Source: Paraglaciecola hydrolytica (GTDB lineage: Bacteria; Pseudomonadota; Gammaproteobacteria; Enterobacterales; Alteromonadaceae). From it: a DNA stretch of 64,000 nt. This document shows, in pieces, positions 22,312 to 33,389 of this stretch (the stretch's first letter is position 1; each line of letters opens with the position of its first letter). The stretch is taken from the NCBI RefSeq assembly GCF_001565895.1, contig NZ_LSNE01000005.1, positions 634,665-698,664 of the forward strand, read 5' to 3'. A program made the position numbers and the translations under genes. The notes below the pieces were generated by a model. It ran no database searches. It was not told where the DNA came from and worked only from the letters and a program-made list of their open reading frames with translations.

Positions 22312-22752
22312 ATGGATTGGTTGATCGGTATTTTGTTGTTAATAGTGGGTGGAATAATAGGCTATTTTGTTGCAAAGTTTGTCAATGAGAGAAGTTTATT
22401 AGCCTCAAAAGATGCTAAGAAAGAACAAACCTTTAAAGAAATCATGACGCAACAGGCTGCAGATCACATTCAAGCGAGCAAACAACTTGTGCAAAATTTG
22501 GCTCAACAAACCGATGCACTAAATCAACAAATTGCAGCGTATGAACAGCTCACTACCAGCATGAATGCCAATGAAAACGCCGATTCTTTAAATTATTTTG
22601 GCGAACATGCCACTAGTTATTTACGCTCTAACGTCGCACCTCAAACCAAAGAAAAAGCCACTACTGAGTTTCAACCATTGGATTTTGCATCACAAAGTTC
22701 AGGTTTGTTTTCAGGTGCAGAAGACAAAAAAATCAAAAATGCGAAACAGTGA
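22312..22752 (+). CDS. zapG: ZapG/YhcB (DUF1043) membrane protein
   Basis: 146 residues: one N-terminal membrane helix (~3-23, LIGILLLIVGGIIGYFVAKF) then a Gln/Ala-rich coiled coil (~35-85). This matches YhcB (ZapG), which links cell division and envelope synthesis in E. coli. AAGGAG precedes the ATG with good spacing. As in E. coli, it stands directly ahead of degQ and degS. Confidence 0.92.
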   Translation: MDWLIGILLLIVGGIIGYFVAKFVNERSLLASKDAKKEQTFKEIMTQQAADHIQASKQLVQNLAQQTDALNQQIAAYEQLTTSMNANENADSLNYFGEHATSYLRSNVAPQTKEKATTEFQPLDFASQSSGLFSGAEDKKIKNAKQ

Positions 22753-22817
22753 ACTTTCTTCTCAAGTACACAGTCATTGTAGTGAATTTAATTTAGGCTC
22801 AATTGGAGATAATCTCG

Positions 22818-24182
22818 ATGAATAAAGTAGTTAATCGTCTGTTTGCTATGTGCTTAATCATGACGTCTGTTGTTACTGTACCAATGTCAGCCAATGCGGC
22901 ATTGCCCTTTTTTTCCGATGATAAAAATGAAGTGCCCAGCTTAGCGCCCATGCTGGAAAAAGCCACACCCGCTATCGTCACTATCTCAGTGGAGGGTACT
23001 CAAGTATCACGTCAGCGAGTACCTGAAATGTTCAAACATTTTTTTGGCGGGCCAGATGAACAAGTACAAGAACGCCCCTTTAAAGGTCTTGGTTCTGGGG
23101 TGATTATCGATGCCGAAAAAGGTTATGTGGTTACCAATAACCATGTGGTAGATAACGCAAGCGAAATTACCGTAACCTTAACCGATGGCCGTGAAGTAAA
23201 AGCCAAAAAACTCGGTGCTGATGCTCAAAGTGACATTGCACTACTGAAAATTGACCCAGATAAACTAGTGGCATTGCCCTTAGCCGATTCAGATAAATTA
23301 CGTGTTGGAGACTTTGTCGTCGCCATAGGTAATCCCTTTGGTCTAAGCCAAACAGTAACCTCGGGGATTGTTAGTGCTTTGGGTCGCTCAGGTTTAAACA
23401 TTGGAGGCTACGAAAACTTTATTCAAACCGATGCGGCCATTAACCGTGGTAACTCAGGTGGAGCCTTAGTCAGTTTGCGTGGCGAACTGGTTGGTATCAA
23501 TACCGCTATATTTGGTCCCAATGGCGGTAACGTAGGTATAGGTTTTGCCATTCCATCTAATATGATGAAAAGCCTAGTTGATCAAATTATTGAGTTTGGT
23601 GAAGTGCGCCGTGGCTTGCTTGGCATACTAGGTCAAGATGTAGACTCTGGTTTAGCCGAGGCTATGAATCTGGATGTCAGCAAAGGTGCTTTTGTCAGCG
23701 AAGTATCTGCCGATTCTGCTGCGGAAAAAGGTGGTATACAGGCCGGTGATATTATTACTGACATCAATGGTATTGCGGTAGTCAGTTTTCAAGAATTACG
23801 CGCCAAAATTGCCAGTAAAGGGGCCGGTAGTAAGATCAAACTGGGACTACTACGTAAAGGTAAACGCCTTAAAGTAGACGTGGTATTAGGTGATGCAACA
23901 CAGGCGGTGGTGGCAGCCAAAGAAATACACCCTGCCCTAGAAGGTGCCACATTAAGCAATGGTGCGACTAAACAAGGTGATACTGGCGTGGTTATTTCAG
24001 ATCTGGTCGCCCGCTCGCCCGCTGCCATGATTGGCTTGCAAGATGGTGACGTGATTATTGGCGTCAATCGTCAGAAAATCGATAATGTCATCGCACTGCG
24101 CAATAGCTTGGATGAAGCCAAGGGTGTCATTGCTTTGAGTGTAAAACGCGGAAATTCATCGTTATATTTGGTCATAAGATAA
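22818..24182 (+). CDS. degQ: Periplasmic serine endoprotease DegQ/DegP
   Basis: 454 residues from the ATG at 22818, which has GGAG upstream; an in-frame TTG at 22803 is not needed. Signal peptide to ~ANA, then trypsin-like domain with His in VTNNHVVD, Asp in SDIALLKI and Ser in NRGNSGGAL, followed by two PDZ domains (~265-355 and ~370-450). The protease degrades misfolded periplasmic proteins. The degQ-degS order argues for DegQ over DegP. A strong hairpin follows. Confidence 0.93.
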   Translation: MNKVVNRLFAMCLIMTSVVTVPMSANAALPFFSDDKNEVPSLAPMLEKATPAIVTISVEGTQVSRQRVPEMFKHFFGGPDEQVQERPFKGLGSGVIIDAEKGYVVTNNHVVDNASEITVTLTDGREVKAKKLGADAQSDIALLKIDPDKLVALPLADSDKLRVGDFVVAIGNPFGLSQTVTSGIVSALGRSGLNIGGYENFIQTDAAINRGNSGGALVSLRGELVGINTAIFGPNGGNVGIGFAIPSNMMKSLVDQIIEFGEVRRGLLGILGQDVDSGLAEAMNLDVSKGAFVSEVSADSAAEKGGIQAGDIITDINGIAVVSFQELRAKIASKGAGSKIKLGLLRKGKRLKVDVVLGDATQAVVAAKEIHPALEGATLSNGATKQGDTGVVISDLVARSPAAMIGLQDGDVIIGVNRQKIDNVIALRNSLDEAKGVIALSVKRGNSSLYLVIR

Positions 24183-24190
24183 ATAGAATA

Positions 24191-24236
24191 GAGTTGATAG
24201 TAATCGCTTGATTGCTATCAACTCACTGATTTCAGT
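24191..24236 (+). other. Hairpins between degQ and degS
   Basis: GAGTTGATAG (24191-24200) pairs with CTATCAACTC (24215-24224), and the inner AATC/GATT extend the stem. CACTGATTTCAGTG (24223-24236) forms a second small stem. There is no T run, so this may protect mRNA ends or weaken read-through into degS rather than terminate. Confidence 0.5.
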
Positions 24237-24279
24237 GCTATTCTTGCAGGCATCTCGTTAAAAAAATAAATAATTTTCT

Positions 24280-25332
24280 GTGTTTAAATCCTTGTCTTTT
24301 TTTATTAAATCGATATTAATCGGTGTTGTGGTCGCAGCCGTGATATTGACGTTGGTGCCTGAACTTCGTAAAGGCAGTAAAATCTCCTTTGCTATGTTAA
24401 GTCAGCAACAAGTTACTCAAGAAAAACTCAGCTTCAATCACGCTGTTAACGCTGCCGGCCCTGCTGTAGTTAACATCTACAGCCAAAGCATTGACAATAC
24501 CGCGAGTTTTAATAGACGCCAACCAGTCGAACGTATCAGTATTGGATCTGGTGTCATTATGACCGAATCGGGTTATATCCTAACGTGTCAACATGTAGTT
24601 GAAAACGCCAATAGCATCCTAATAGGCTTGCAGGATGGCCGTCGCTTCGAAGCACAAATAATAGGTAAAGATCCTATTACCGATTTGGCCGTATTAAGCA
24701 TTAATGCGGACAATCTGCATGCCATCCCTCAGCAAAATGATATGGATACTCGTGTGGGGGATGTAGTATTAGCGGTAGGCAACCCATATGACTTAGGTCA
24801 AACCATCACTCAAGGTATCGTTAGTCGTTTTAGCCAAAGTTTGTTTGCAACCTATTTTGATTATATTCAAACCGATGCGGTATTAAATGAAGGTAATTCA
24901 GGTGGAGCATTAGTCGATAGTAACGGTTACTTAGTCGGTATTAATAATGCTAACTATAAAACCTTTGATAATCGTCGCAGAGTAATAGAAGTTGAAGGTG
25001 TTTATTTTGCCATTCCTTATGGATTGGCTAAAAAAGTCATGGACGAAATTATCGCTACTGGCAAAGTGACCCGCGGTGCCCTAGGTTTTGGTGGCCAAGA
25101 AAATCCTGTGGGTGACGGCATTCTGGTAACTGCAGTGACACCTGATGAACCAGCGGAGCTTGCTGGGTTGCTAGTAGGTGATGTTGTGGTGGCTATTGAC
25201 AATGTCGCGGCCAATGATTTAAGAAAGACCCTAGAAGTAATTACTAATACCTTGCCCGGTAAAACAGTAGAGCTGCAAATAAACCGAAATAATCAGTTGC
25301 TCAATATTGTTGTGGTAGTTGCAGAGTTATGA
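24280..25332 (+). CDS. degS: Site-1 protease DegS (sigma-E stress sensor)
   Basis: 350 residues from a GTG. An N-terminal membrane anchor (~8-27) replaces the cleavable signal of DegQ. Trypsin-like domain with His in TCQHVVEN, Asp in TDLAVLSI and Ser in NEGNSGGAL, then one PDZ domain (~255-345). DegS senses misfolded outer-membrane protein C-termini and cuts RseA to free sigma-E (known in E. coli). Single PDZ and the anchor separate it from DegQ. No good ribosome site was seen ahead of the GTG. Confidence 0.93.
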   Translation: MFKSLSFFIKSILIGVVVAAVILTLVPELRKGSKISFAMLSQQQVTQEKLSFNHAVNAAGPAVVNIYSQSIDNTASFNRRQPVERISIGSGVIMTESGYILTCQHVVENANSILIGLQDGRRFEAQIIGKDPITDLAVLSINADNLHAIPQQNDMDTRVGDVVLAVGNPYDLGQTITQGIVSRFSQSLFATYFDYIQTDAVLNEGNSGGALVDSNGYLVGINNANYKTFDNRRRVIEVEGVYFAIPYGLAKKVMDEIIATGKVTRGALGFGGQENPVGDGILVTAVTPDEPAELAGLLVGDVVVAIDNVAANDLRKTLEVITNTLPGKTVELQINRNNQLLNIVVVVAEL

Positions 25333-25354
25333 GGTAGTAATTATTTACTACCTC
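25331..25354. terminator. Hairpin between convergent degS and murA
   Basis: GAGGTAGTAA, loop TTAT, TTACTACCTC: a 10-bp perfect stem starting at the degS stop codon. Neither strand has a T run directly after it, so termination strength is uncertain. Confidence 0.55.
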
Positions 25355-25366
25355 AAAAACAATTTA

Positions 25367-26638
<1,272 letters not shown>

Positions 26639-26686
26639 CTAGGTTGACCGGGAGATACCGCTGTGGCTAAAAGAAAAGAGCATTAT

Positions 26687-26944
26687 TTACTGAGGCATAT
26701 TAAACAGTTTTTCACGTTTCCATTGAGAATCTGTGAAAGTCTTTATTGAAACCGCATGCATACCACCTTCAGCGATTAGAGCACTTAAAGGGGCATAAAC
26801 AAATTGTTGTTTTTTAACTCGACTCATTTCAGCAAATTGATCGCTGACGGCAATAATCTGAAAATGTGAACCATCTCCGCTCACAAATACTTCACTTAGT
26901 CCAAGTGTCTCTTTTAACATGGACTGGATTTGCTGGTTTTCCAT
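26687..26944 (-). CDS. ibaG: BolA-family protein IbaG
   Basis: 85 residues from the ATG at 26944, chosen because it has GAGAG at good spacing and matches the MENNEIQ start of E. coli IbaG; an ATG at 26962 would add six residues. SGDGSHFQIIAVSDQFAEMSRVKKQQFVY is the BolA core with the conserved His. The family works with monothiol glutaredoxins in Fe-S/iron handling. It lies between mlaB and murA, as in E. coli. Confidence 0.94.
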   Translation of the reverse strand: MENQQIQSMLKETLGLSEVFVSGDGSHFQIIAVSDQFAEMSRVKKQQFVYAPLSALIAEGGMHAVSIKTFTDSQWKREKLFNMPQ

Positions 26945-26971
26945 ACTAACTCTCACATCCAAAAACAGCCT

Positions 26972-27280
26972 TTATTGTAACGGTAAAAATCCCTCAACGT
27001 CGCTTATTTTTGCCAGATTAATTAAGGTTTGTGGCACATTAGCCAGAGTAAACGCAATATCCTGCGTTTTGCAGTCTCGTAACAAATTAATCAGCCAAGC
27101 CAAACCGGCGGTATCGACGTGTGAAATACTCTTTAAGTCAAGTACTACGGGCTGTTGACTAACAGCCTGTTTGATATCACTCAGACTAGTAGGCCAGCAA
27201 CTTCTCACATTAGAGCGATGAAGCTGACCACTTAATAAAAAAGTTCCGACGCGGGGTGATGAAACACTAAAGTTTTGCAC
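26972..27280 (-). CDS. mlaB: STAS-domain protein MlaB
   Basis: 102 residues from GTG. The STAS motif appears as VVLDLKSISHVDTAGLAWLINLL. MlaB binds MlaF and is needed for assembly and activity of the MlaFEDB complex. It begins 3 bp after mlaC, so translation is probably coupled, and it is followed by ibaG after 27 bp. Confidence 0.9.
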   Translation of the reverse strand: MQNFSVSSPRVGTFLLSGQLHRSNVRSCWPTSLSDIKQAVSQQPVVLDLKSISHVDTAGLAWLINLLRDCKTQDIAFTLANVPQTLINLAKISDVEGFLPLQ

Positions 27281-27283
27281 ACA

Positions 27284-27925
27284 TTATCCCTTGTTATCTT
27301 GCTGCAAATTGATCGGCCTATTGATGGTATTGTTCATCGCATCAATCACCGCCTGAATACCATCCTGGCGTAAGATGCTTTCAAATTCACTTTGTTTGCT
27401 GGATAACAGACTGATGCCTTCTGCCACCATGTCGTAAGCTTTCCATTCATCGGTTTTGTTACTTTTACGTAATTTAAACGCAATGTTGATATCAGGACGT
27501 CCAGGTTCTTTGACTACCGCACGTACGGTTACCGTGTTTTCATCCTCAACATCTTTGCTGGGTTGAAATACCACTTCTTGACCATTGTAATAAGACAGTG
27601 CCAAAGCATAAGTGGTGATTAAATACGAACGGAATACCTTAATAAACTCAGGGATCTTTTCTTTGGGTACTGTTCTAAAATGTTTGCCCAATACTTTAAG
27701 TGCAGCAAAGTTGTAATCTACATAAGGCAGCAGTTCTTCTTCCATTACGGTACGTAATAATTCCGGATTAGCTTCAATTTTAGTGTGCTCTGCTTTGATA
27801 CGAGTAAACGTTTTAGTCGCTACTTGCTCTAACAAATCATAGGGATTCACTTCTTGCGCTTGTGACACACCATTTGCCAGCACCGCAAAACCTATAAATA
27901 TCGCCTGTAATATTCTTTTTTTCAC
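27284..27925 (-). CDS. mlaC: Periplasmic phospholipid-binding protein MlaC
   Basis: 213 residues with a signal peptide (cleavage near VSQAQ). The sequence NPYDLLEQVATKTFTRIKAEH, the EELLPYVDYNFAALKVLGKHFR block and FRSYLITTYALALSYYNGQEV are MlaC-type. MlaC carries phospholipid between the outer-membrane MlaA complex and MlaFEDB. mlaA is not in this window. Gap to mlaD is 24 bp. Confidence 0.95.
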   Translation of the reverse strand: MKKRILQAIFIGFAVLANGVSQAQEVNPYDLLEQVATKTFTRIKAEHTKIEANPELLRTVMEEELLPYVDYNFAALKVLGKHFRTVPKEKIPEFIKVFRSYLITTYALALSYYNGQEVVFQPSKDVEDENTVTVRAVVKEPGRPDINIAFKLRKSNKTDEWKAYDMVAEGISLLSSKQSEFESILRQDGIQAVIDAMNNTINRPINLQQDNKG

Positions 27926-27949
27926 TTTATGTCCTCATCTTAAACGGGC

Positions 27950-28414
27950 TTACTGGCCTTTACTAAACAAAAACTGACCAATTAAATCTTCTAATACCAA
28001 AGCTGACTTCGTGTCTTCAATAAAATCACCTTCAGCTAAATTTTCTATACCTTCAATTTCAAAACCAGGTTGAAACCCAACATACTGCTCGCCTAGTAAA
28101 CCTGAAGTTAAAATCGATACCGAACTGGTTTCAGGGAACTGATTGTATTCTTTTGAAATACTCATCTTGACCACTGGGGTAAAATCTCTTGAGCTTAAGG
28201 TAATACTGTCTACACGACCGATAGTCACTCCACCGACTTTGACCGCAGAACGCACCTTTAATCCACCAATATTGTCAAATTTGGCATTTAAGGTATAAGT
28301 TTCAGTTTGTCCAGCCATGCTCTGATTAGCCACTTTAAGTGCCAGCATCATGCCCGCAGCAAAAGCCAGCACCACAAAACCACCTACTAAAATTTCTGCT
28401 TTCCTAGAATTCAT
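27950..28414 (-). CDS. mlaD: MCE protein MlaD
   Basis: 154 residues: N-terminal membrane helix (~8-26), then one MCE domain (~38-115) with KFDNIGGLKVRSAVKVGGVTIGRVDSI and LTSGLLGEQYVGFQPG. It forms the periplasmic hexamer of the MlaFEDB lipid transporter. It starts 8 bp after mlaE. Confidence 0.95.
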   Translation of the reverse strand: MNSRKAEILVGGFVVLAFAAGMMLALKVANQSMAGQTETYTLNAKFDNIGGLKVRSAVKVGGVTIGRVDSITLSSRDFTPVVKMSISKEYNQFPETSSVSILTSGLLGEQYVGFQPGFEIEGIENLAEGDFIEDTKSALVLEDLIGQFLFSKGQ

Positions 28415-28422
28415 CTTTCCTC

Positions 28423-29202
28423 CTACTCAATTCCAAACATAAGTGCAGTTAGCACAAAATCCAAACCTAAAACGGCCAGCGATGAATACACCACGGTTTG
28501 TGTCGTGGCTTTACTTATCCCTTCCGATGTTGGAATAGAGTCGTAACCTTTATATGTCGCGATCCAAACAATCACAAAACCAAATACGGCACTTTTAATC
28601 ACGCCATTCATAACATCTTTGTCCCAATCAACTGTGGCTTGCATGATTGACCAATAACTACCTGAATCTACACCCAACCAGTCCACACCAACCACATGTC
28701 CACCCAAGATACCAACGGCACTGAAAATCAAGGTCAACATTGGCATGGAGATCATGCCTGCCCAAAAACGTGGCGCAATTATGCGGCGCAATGGATCAAC
28801 CGCCATCATTTCTAAGCTGCTTAATTGTTCAGTGGTTTTCATCAAACCTATTTCGGCTGTTAAAGCTGAACCTGCGCGGCCAGCAAATAACAAAGCGGTG
28901 ACTACTGGGCCTAACTCTCTTAGTAGAGATAAAGCCACCATAGGCCCAAGACTGCCTTCAGCTCCGTAACTTACTAAAATCGTATAGCCTTGTAAGGCCA
29001 TTACCATGCCAATGAACAAACCTGACACCACTATGATTAACAGAGACTGAACACCTACCACATAGATTTGCATAATGGTCAGTGGGGTATTTTTGATAAA
29101 CTGCGGCTTGGCAATTATCGCTCCCAACAACATCAAGGTGGCGCGCCCAAATGAGCCCATTTTGGCAATAGTTAAGGCACCTATACTTGCTAACCAATTC
29201 AT
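28423..29202 (-). CDS. mlaE: ABC permease MlaE
   Basis: 259 residues with about five membrane helices. The coupling segment [27 protein letters not shown] is the MlaE signature. It is the membrane subunit of the phospholipid transporter. It overlaps mlaF by 4 bp (ATGA), indicating coupled translation. Confidence 0.95.
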   Translation of the reverse strand: MNWLASIGALTIAKMGSFGRATLMLLGAIIAKPQFIKNTPLTIMQIYVVGVQSLLIIVVSGLFIGMVMALQGYTILVSYGAEGSLGPMVALSLLRELGPVVTALLFAGRAGSALTAEIGLMKTTEQLSSLEMMAVDPLRRIIAPRFWAGMISMPMLTLIFSAVGILGGHVVGVDWLGVDSGSYWSIMQATVDWDKDVMNGVIKSAVFGFVIVWIATYKGYDSIPTSEGISKATTQTVVYSSLAVLGLDFVLTALMFGIE

Positions 29203-29999
29203 AGGCTACTACCTAAAAAAGCTTGTCTTATATCCCCTGCAGGATAATGAAAAGGCACAGGGCCATCAGCTAAACCTTGCAAAAATTGTTGCACCAAGGG
29301 TGAATCACTATTTTTGATTTCCGCCGGAGTGCCACTACCAATGATTTTTTTCTCAGCCAGTATATAAATGTAGTCGGCTATGGTCAGCACCTCTGTGACA
29401 TCATGAGTCACCACCACGCTGGTTAATTTTAAGGCATCATTTAAGGCTTTAATGAGTTTCACCAACACGCCCATTGAAATAGGATCTTGCCCAGCAAAAG
29501 GCTCATCATACATGATCAACTCTGGATCTAAGGCGATGGCTCTAGCCAAAGCCGCGCGCCGCGCCATACCCCCAGACAACTCACTAGGCATAAGATGAGC
29601 AGCACCACGTAAACCTACTGCCTGTAATTTCAACTGCACCACGGTATTGATCAAGTCTTCAGTTAAGTTGGTATGCTCGCGCAAAGGGAAGGCAATGTTG
29701 TCAAACACCGACATATCGGTAAATAACGCGCCGCTTTGAAACAACATGCTCATTTGGCGACGTACTTCAAACAAACGTTTACGACGCATATTAGGGATGG
29801 ACTCGCCCTTAAATTTAATATCTCCACTATCAGGTTTTAACTGGCCACCCATTAAACGCAACATGGTGGTTTTACCTATGCCACTTGGCCCCATAATGGC
29901 AGTAGTTTTACCTTTTTGAATACGTAAGGAAATATTGTCGTAGATCAAACGACCGCTTCGACTAAAGCTCAGATTATCGATCTCAATCAAATTTTCCAT
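29199..29999 (-). CDS. mlaF: ABC ATPase MlaF
   Basis: 266 residues. Complete ATPase motifs: Walker A in [13 protein letters not shown], signature in [14 protein letters not shown], Walker B in [14 protein letters not shown], and the switch His in [10 protein letters not shown]. It powers MlaFEDB. This intact protein is the useful contrast for the degenerate ABC subunit at 46907-47557. First gene of the minus-strand operon; its promoter lies in the 332-bp region before yrbG. Confidence 0.95.
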   Translation of the reverse strand: MENLIEIDNLSFSRSGRLIYDNISLRIQKGKTTAIMGPSGIGKTTMLRLMGGQLKPDSGDIKFKGESIPNMRRKRLFEVRRQMSMLFQSGALFTDMSVFDNIAFPLREHTNLTEDLINTVVQLKLQAVGLRGAAHLMPSELSGGMARRAALARAIALDPELIMYDEPFAGQDPISMGVLVKLIKALNDALKLTSVVVTHDVTEVLTIADYIYILAEKKIIGSGTPAEIKNSDSPLVQQFLQGLADGPVPFHYPAGDIRQAFLGSSL

Positions 30000-30331
30000 T
30001 TAATTGTTTTGTTCCCTATTGATAATGAGGATTGGCTATATACCAAGACCCGCTAAATTGCGTCTATTTTACGTTTTTTCAAGACTGAATAACAAAGAGA
30101 AAAAGTAACAAGTTATATTCGATTTTTTAGAAATGAATACAGCATCCCAAATAGAAATAAAAAACCTTTAATTAACATAAACTTATATTTTTCTATTTAT
30201 TACAATTGAATACAATTAGGCATGACTGAATTGAATTCAAATTTTACACTTTAATTAATATACTCATCGCATAGGAATTAACTCGGGTTTTTGCGACAAT
30301 CTGTAACAATCCAAATAGTAAGTGAGTTTTT
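30000..30331. other. Divergent promoter region mlaF / yrbG
   Basis: 332 bp, very AT-rich, with no gene seen. It contains a palindrome TTGAATTCAA near 30231-30240 and several A/T runs. Promoters for the mla operon and the kds/lpt operon are expected here, but no box was good enough to call. Confidence 0.4.
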
Positions 30332-31288
30332 GTGGTTCTAGAAGTTTGCATTTTTTTAGTCTGGCTGGCCGTGCTCAGCTTTTCTGCCGACCGTTTTGTC
30401 TACGGTGCCGCAGCGTTAGCTAAAAATATGGGCATATCGCCCATGATAATTGGTTTAACTATAGTCGCTATGGGCTCATCTGCACCTGAGATTTTGGTGT
30501 CCGCTACCGCTTCTTTTAATGGCAACGTGGATACGGCAATTGGTAATGCGATTGGTTCAAATATTACTAATATTGCCTTAGTCTTGGGTTTAACGGCTTT
30601 GCTTAAACCTTTAACTATCGCATCTTCTACGTTAAAACGAGAAATGCCGGTTTTGTTAGTTTTATCCTTACTCGCCACCTATATGTTATCTGACTTAGTC
30701 TTAAGCAGATTTGAAGGCAGTATCTTGATTATCTTGTTTTTTATGGTGATAGCTGCGCTTATCTGGATGTCATTTAACCTCGATAAAAACGATCCACTGA
30801 TTGCCGAAACTGAGAGTGAGGTCCCCAGCAATGTACCCACTATTAAGGCCGTAACATGGCTGATTACAGGACTCATTTTACTGCCCTTAAGCGCAAGTTA
30901 CATGGTGGATTCGGCGGTGATTATTGCCCAAGCCTTAGGGATAAGTGATCTGATTATTGGTTTAACTATCATAGCCATAGGTACCAGCTTGCCTGAATTA
31001 GCCGCCAGTATTGCTGGTGTATTAAAAAATGAAGATGACATGGCACTAGGTAATATTATTGGATCTAACATATTTAACATACTGGCGGTTATGGCCATGC
31101 CCGGTTTAATTGCTCCGGGACTAATTGATGCCAACGCGGCTCAACGCGATGTGTATGTTATGTTAGCCCTCAATTTTTTACTCATCTTACTCAGTTTCAA
31201 CTTTCGTGGGGTCAGACGCATTAATCGTATCGAAGGCTTGCTGTTGATCGCCTGTTTTATCGCCTATCAATTTTTACTTTTTGGCTAA
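30332..31288 (+). CDS. yrbG: Calcium/sodium antiporter YrbG
   Basis: 318 residues from a GTG. Two inverted Na/Ca-exchanger repeats are clear: GLTIVAMGSSAPEILVSATA with AIGNAIGSNITNIALVLG, and GLTIIAIGTSLPELAASIAG with ALGNIIGSNIFNILAVM. Each carries the alpha-repeat Glu and Asn. About ten membrane helices. It is divergent from mlaF and starts the kdsD-kdsC-lpt run, as in E. coli. Confidence 0.94.
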   Translation: MVLEVCIFLVWLAVLSFSADRFVYGAAALAKNMGISPMIIGLTIVAMGSSAPEILVSATASFNGNVDTAIGNAIGSNITNIALVLGLTALLKPLTIASSTLKREMPVLLVLSLLATYMLSDLVLSRFEGSILIILFFMVIAALIWMSFNLDKNDPLIAETESEVPSNVPTIKAVTWLITGLILLPLSASYMVDSAVIIAQALGISDLIIGLTIIAIGTSLPELAASIAGVLKNEDDMALGNIIGSNIFNILAVMAMPGLIAPGLIDANAAQRDVYVMLALNFLLILLSFNFRGVRRINRIEGLLLIACFIAYQFLLFG

Positions 31289-31294
31289 ACCCTT

Positions 31295-32272
31295 ATGAAC
31301 CAACAAAATCGTGATTTTATCCAGTCGGCTCTCAGTGTCATTGCCATTGAACAACAAGCCATTGGCGAACTGACACAATATATTGACCACAATTTTGTCG
31401 CGGCGTGTGAACTGATATTAAAGTGCAAGGGCAAAGTTGTAGTCTGTGGCATGGGTAAATCCGGCCATGTGGGCAACAAGATATCAGCAACCTTAGCAAG
31501 CACCGGCACCCCTGCATTTTTTATGCATCCCGCCGAAGCTAATCACGGCGATTTAGGTATGCTTACCGAGCAAGATGTGCTGCTGGCAATATCCAATTCA
31601 GGTGAAACCGCTGAGTTGCTTGCCTTATTACCAGTGGTGAAACGTTTAGGTGTACCCATCATTGCTATGTCAAACAGCACATCGAATACCCTTGCCAACT
31701 ATGCAGATGTTAATTTGTGTATTAAAGTGCGCCAAGAAGCCTGTTCTCTTGGGCTTGCACCCACTTCTAGTACCACGGCAACATTGGTTATGGGTGATGC
31801 TCTAGCCGTGGCTTTACTCAACGCCAGAGGCTTTACCACTCAGGATTTTGCCCTATCCCACCCTGGTGGTTCTTTAGGCCGCAAGCTGTTACTAACACTT
31901 AGTGATATTATGTTGAGCAACGAACGCTTGCCTTTGGTTAAACCTGAGCAAAGCCTACGTCAGGTATTAGTCGAAATATCCCACAAGGGTTTGGGCATGG
32001 CGGGTATTATCGATGGTGAAGACAAATTGATCGGCATATTTACCGATGGAGATTTACGTCGAGTACTAGATGATAGAATTGATGTGCATAATGTAGCCAT
32101 TAAACAAGTAATGACTGCCAACTGTATTACTGCACCTCCATCCATGTTGGCGGCTGAAGTACTTAAAATCATGGAAAAACGAAAAATTAACTCCTTGTTT
32201 GTAGTGAATGCGGAAAATAAACCCATTGGCGCAATCAACATGCAAATATTATTACAGGCAGGCATTATTTAA
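31295..32272 (+). CDS. kdsD: Arabinose-5-phosphate isomerase
   Basis: 325 residues: SIS domain (~40-175, VVCGMGKSGHVGNKISATLASTGTPAFF) and two CBS domains (~205-320). It isomerises ribulose-5-phosphate to arabinose-5-phosphate for Kdo synthesis. The stop overlaps the kdsC start by one base. Confidence 0.96.
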   Translation: MNQQNRDFIQSALSVIAIEQQAIGELTQYIDHNFVAACELILKCKGKVVVCGMGKSGHVGNKISATLASTGTPAFFMHPAEANHGDLGMLTEQDVLLAISNSGETAELLALLPVVKRLGVPIIAMSNSTSNTLANYADVNLCIKVRQEACSLGLAPTSSTTATLVMGDALAVALLNARGFTTQDFALSHPGGSLGRKLLLTLSDIMLSNERLPLVKPEQSLRQVLVEISHKGLGMAGIIDGEDKLIGIFTDGDLRRVLDDRIDVHNVAIKQVMTANCITAPPSMLAAEVLKIMEKRKINSLFVVNAENKPIGAINMQILLQAGII

Positions 32273-32826
32273 TGGCAACAGTAGACACCCTATATGGCCC
32301 ACTTTCACAAAATCTACTCAAGCAGTTTGCTAAAATAAAGATTTTAGCTTGTGACGTGGACGGCGTTTTCTCCGATGGCCGTATTTATATGGGGCAACAA
32401 GGTGAAGAGCTAAAAGCCTTCCATACCCGCGATGGTTATGGGATCAAGACCTTACAGGCCATAGGTGTGCAAGTCGTTGTTATTACTGGTCGTCGTTCTA
32501 ATATTGTTGAACAACGTATGAATTCACTTGGGGTAAAATACATTATTCAGGGATGTGAGGATAAACAACAAGCTCTCGCAGATTTGCAAAAACAATTAGG
32601 CGCGAACAACAAATTTACCGCAGCAATTGGCGACGATGTACCCGATTTAGGTATGTTTGAGCTTAGCAACATCTGTTTTACGGTGCGAGATGGTCACCCC
32701 AGTGTCAAACAACGAGCCAACTATATTACCCAAAATAATGGCGGCTTTGGTGCAGTCAGAGAAGTTTGTGATTTAATTTTGTTAGCCAAAGGCAAACTAA
32801 ATTCAATAAACGAGAGCAGTACATGA
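32272..32826 (+). CDS. kdsC: Kdo-8-phosphate phosphatase
   Basis: 184 residues, a HAD phosphatase. The nucleophile motif is LACDVDGVFSDGRIYMG and motif III/IV is IGDDVPDLGMFE. It removes phosphate from Kdo-8-phosphate. Overlaps kdsD by 1 bp and lptC by 4 bp, a tightly packed operon. Confidence 0.96.
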   Translation: MATVDTLYGPLSQNLLKQFAKIKILACDVDGVFSDGRIYMGQQGEELKAFHTRDGYGIKTLQAIGVQVVVITGRRSNIVEQRMNSLGVKYIIQGCEDKQQALADLQKQLGANNKFTAAIGDDVPDLGMFELSNICFTVRDGHPSVKQRANYITQNNGGFGAVREVCDLILLAKGKLNSINESST

Positions 32827-33389
32827 ACCGCGTAACCATTTGTATTGCCTTACTGTTTTTATTAGCTTTGGGATTGAGTTTACCTGATTGGCTGGCCGAG
32901 GAAGACATAATACCTAAATCTCAGACTGAAGAAGCTTGGGTGCCAAATTATCAGGCACGCACTATGCGTAGCACGGTTTACAACAAAGACGGCAAGATTA
33001 ATCATCAGGTGTTTGCACAAAAAATGGAACACTTTGATTTATTAGGATTTACCTTATTTAAGTTCCCTGAATATAGCTTATATTCACCAACCGCTACACC
33101 GTGGAAAATTAATGCTAACGAAGGTACTTTGTACGATGATCAACGCCTGCAGTTTGAAACTGATGTGGTTGTCACAGGTCAAACCGACGATGGTTTACAA
33201 CAAACAGTCTCCACTAACTTTGTTGAAATCAATTTAAGTGATAAAACCATGACGTCGGATCAATATGTTAAAATTGTCGGCTCAAATTATGTTATTAACA
33301 GCAATGGTTTCAAGGCCAATCTTGAAACACAACAATACGAGTTATTAGATCATGTCAAAACCGTGTTTCAACCTTCTACTCGGCATTAG
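32823..33389 (+). CDS. lptC: LPS export protein LptC
   Basis: 188 residues with one N-terminal membrane helix and a periplasmic beta-jellyroll (MRSTVYNKDGKINHQVFAQ, then repeated strands). LptC passes LPS from LptB2FG to LptA. Its 3' end overlaps lptA by 38 bp in another frame. Confidence 0.94.
   Translation: MNRVTICIALLFLLALGLSLPDWLAEEDIIPKSQTEEAWVPNYQARTMRSTVYNKDGKINHQVFAQKMEHFDLLGFTLFKFPEYSLYSPTATPWKINANEGTLYDDQRLQFETDVVVTGQTDDGLQQTVSTNFVEINLSDKTMTSDQYVKIVGSNYVINSNGFKANLETQQYELLDHVKTVFQPSTRH

Noticed and set aside
24191-24224. degQ-degS hairpin as a rho-independent terminator
   Set aside because: No T run follows on either strand, so it is listed as a hairpin of unknown effect.
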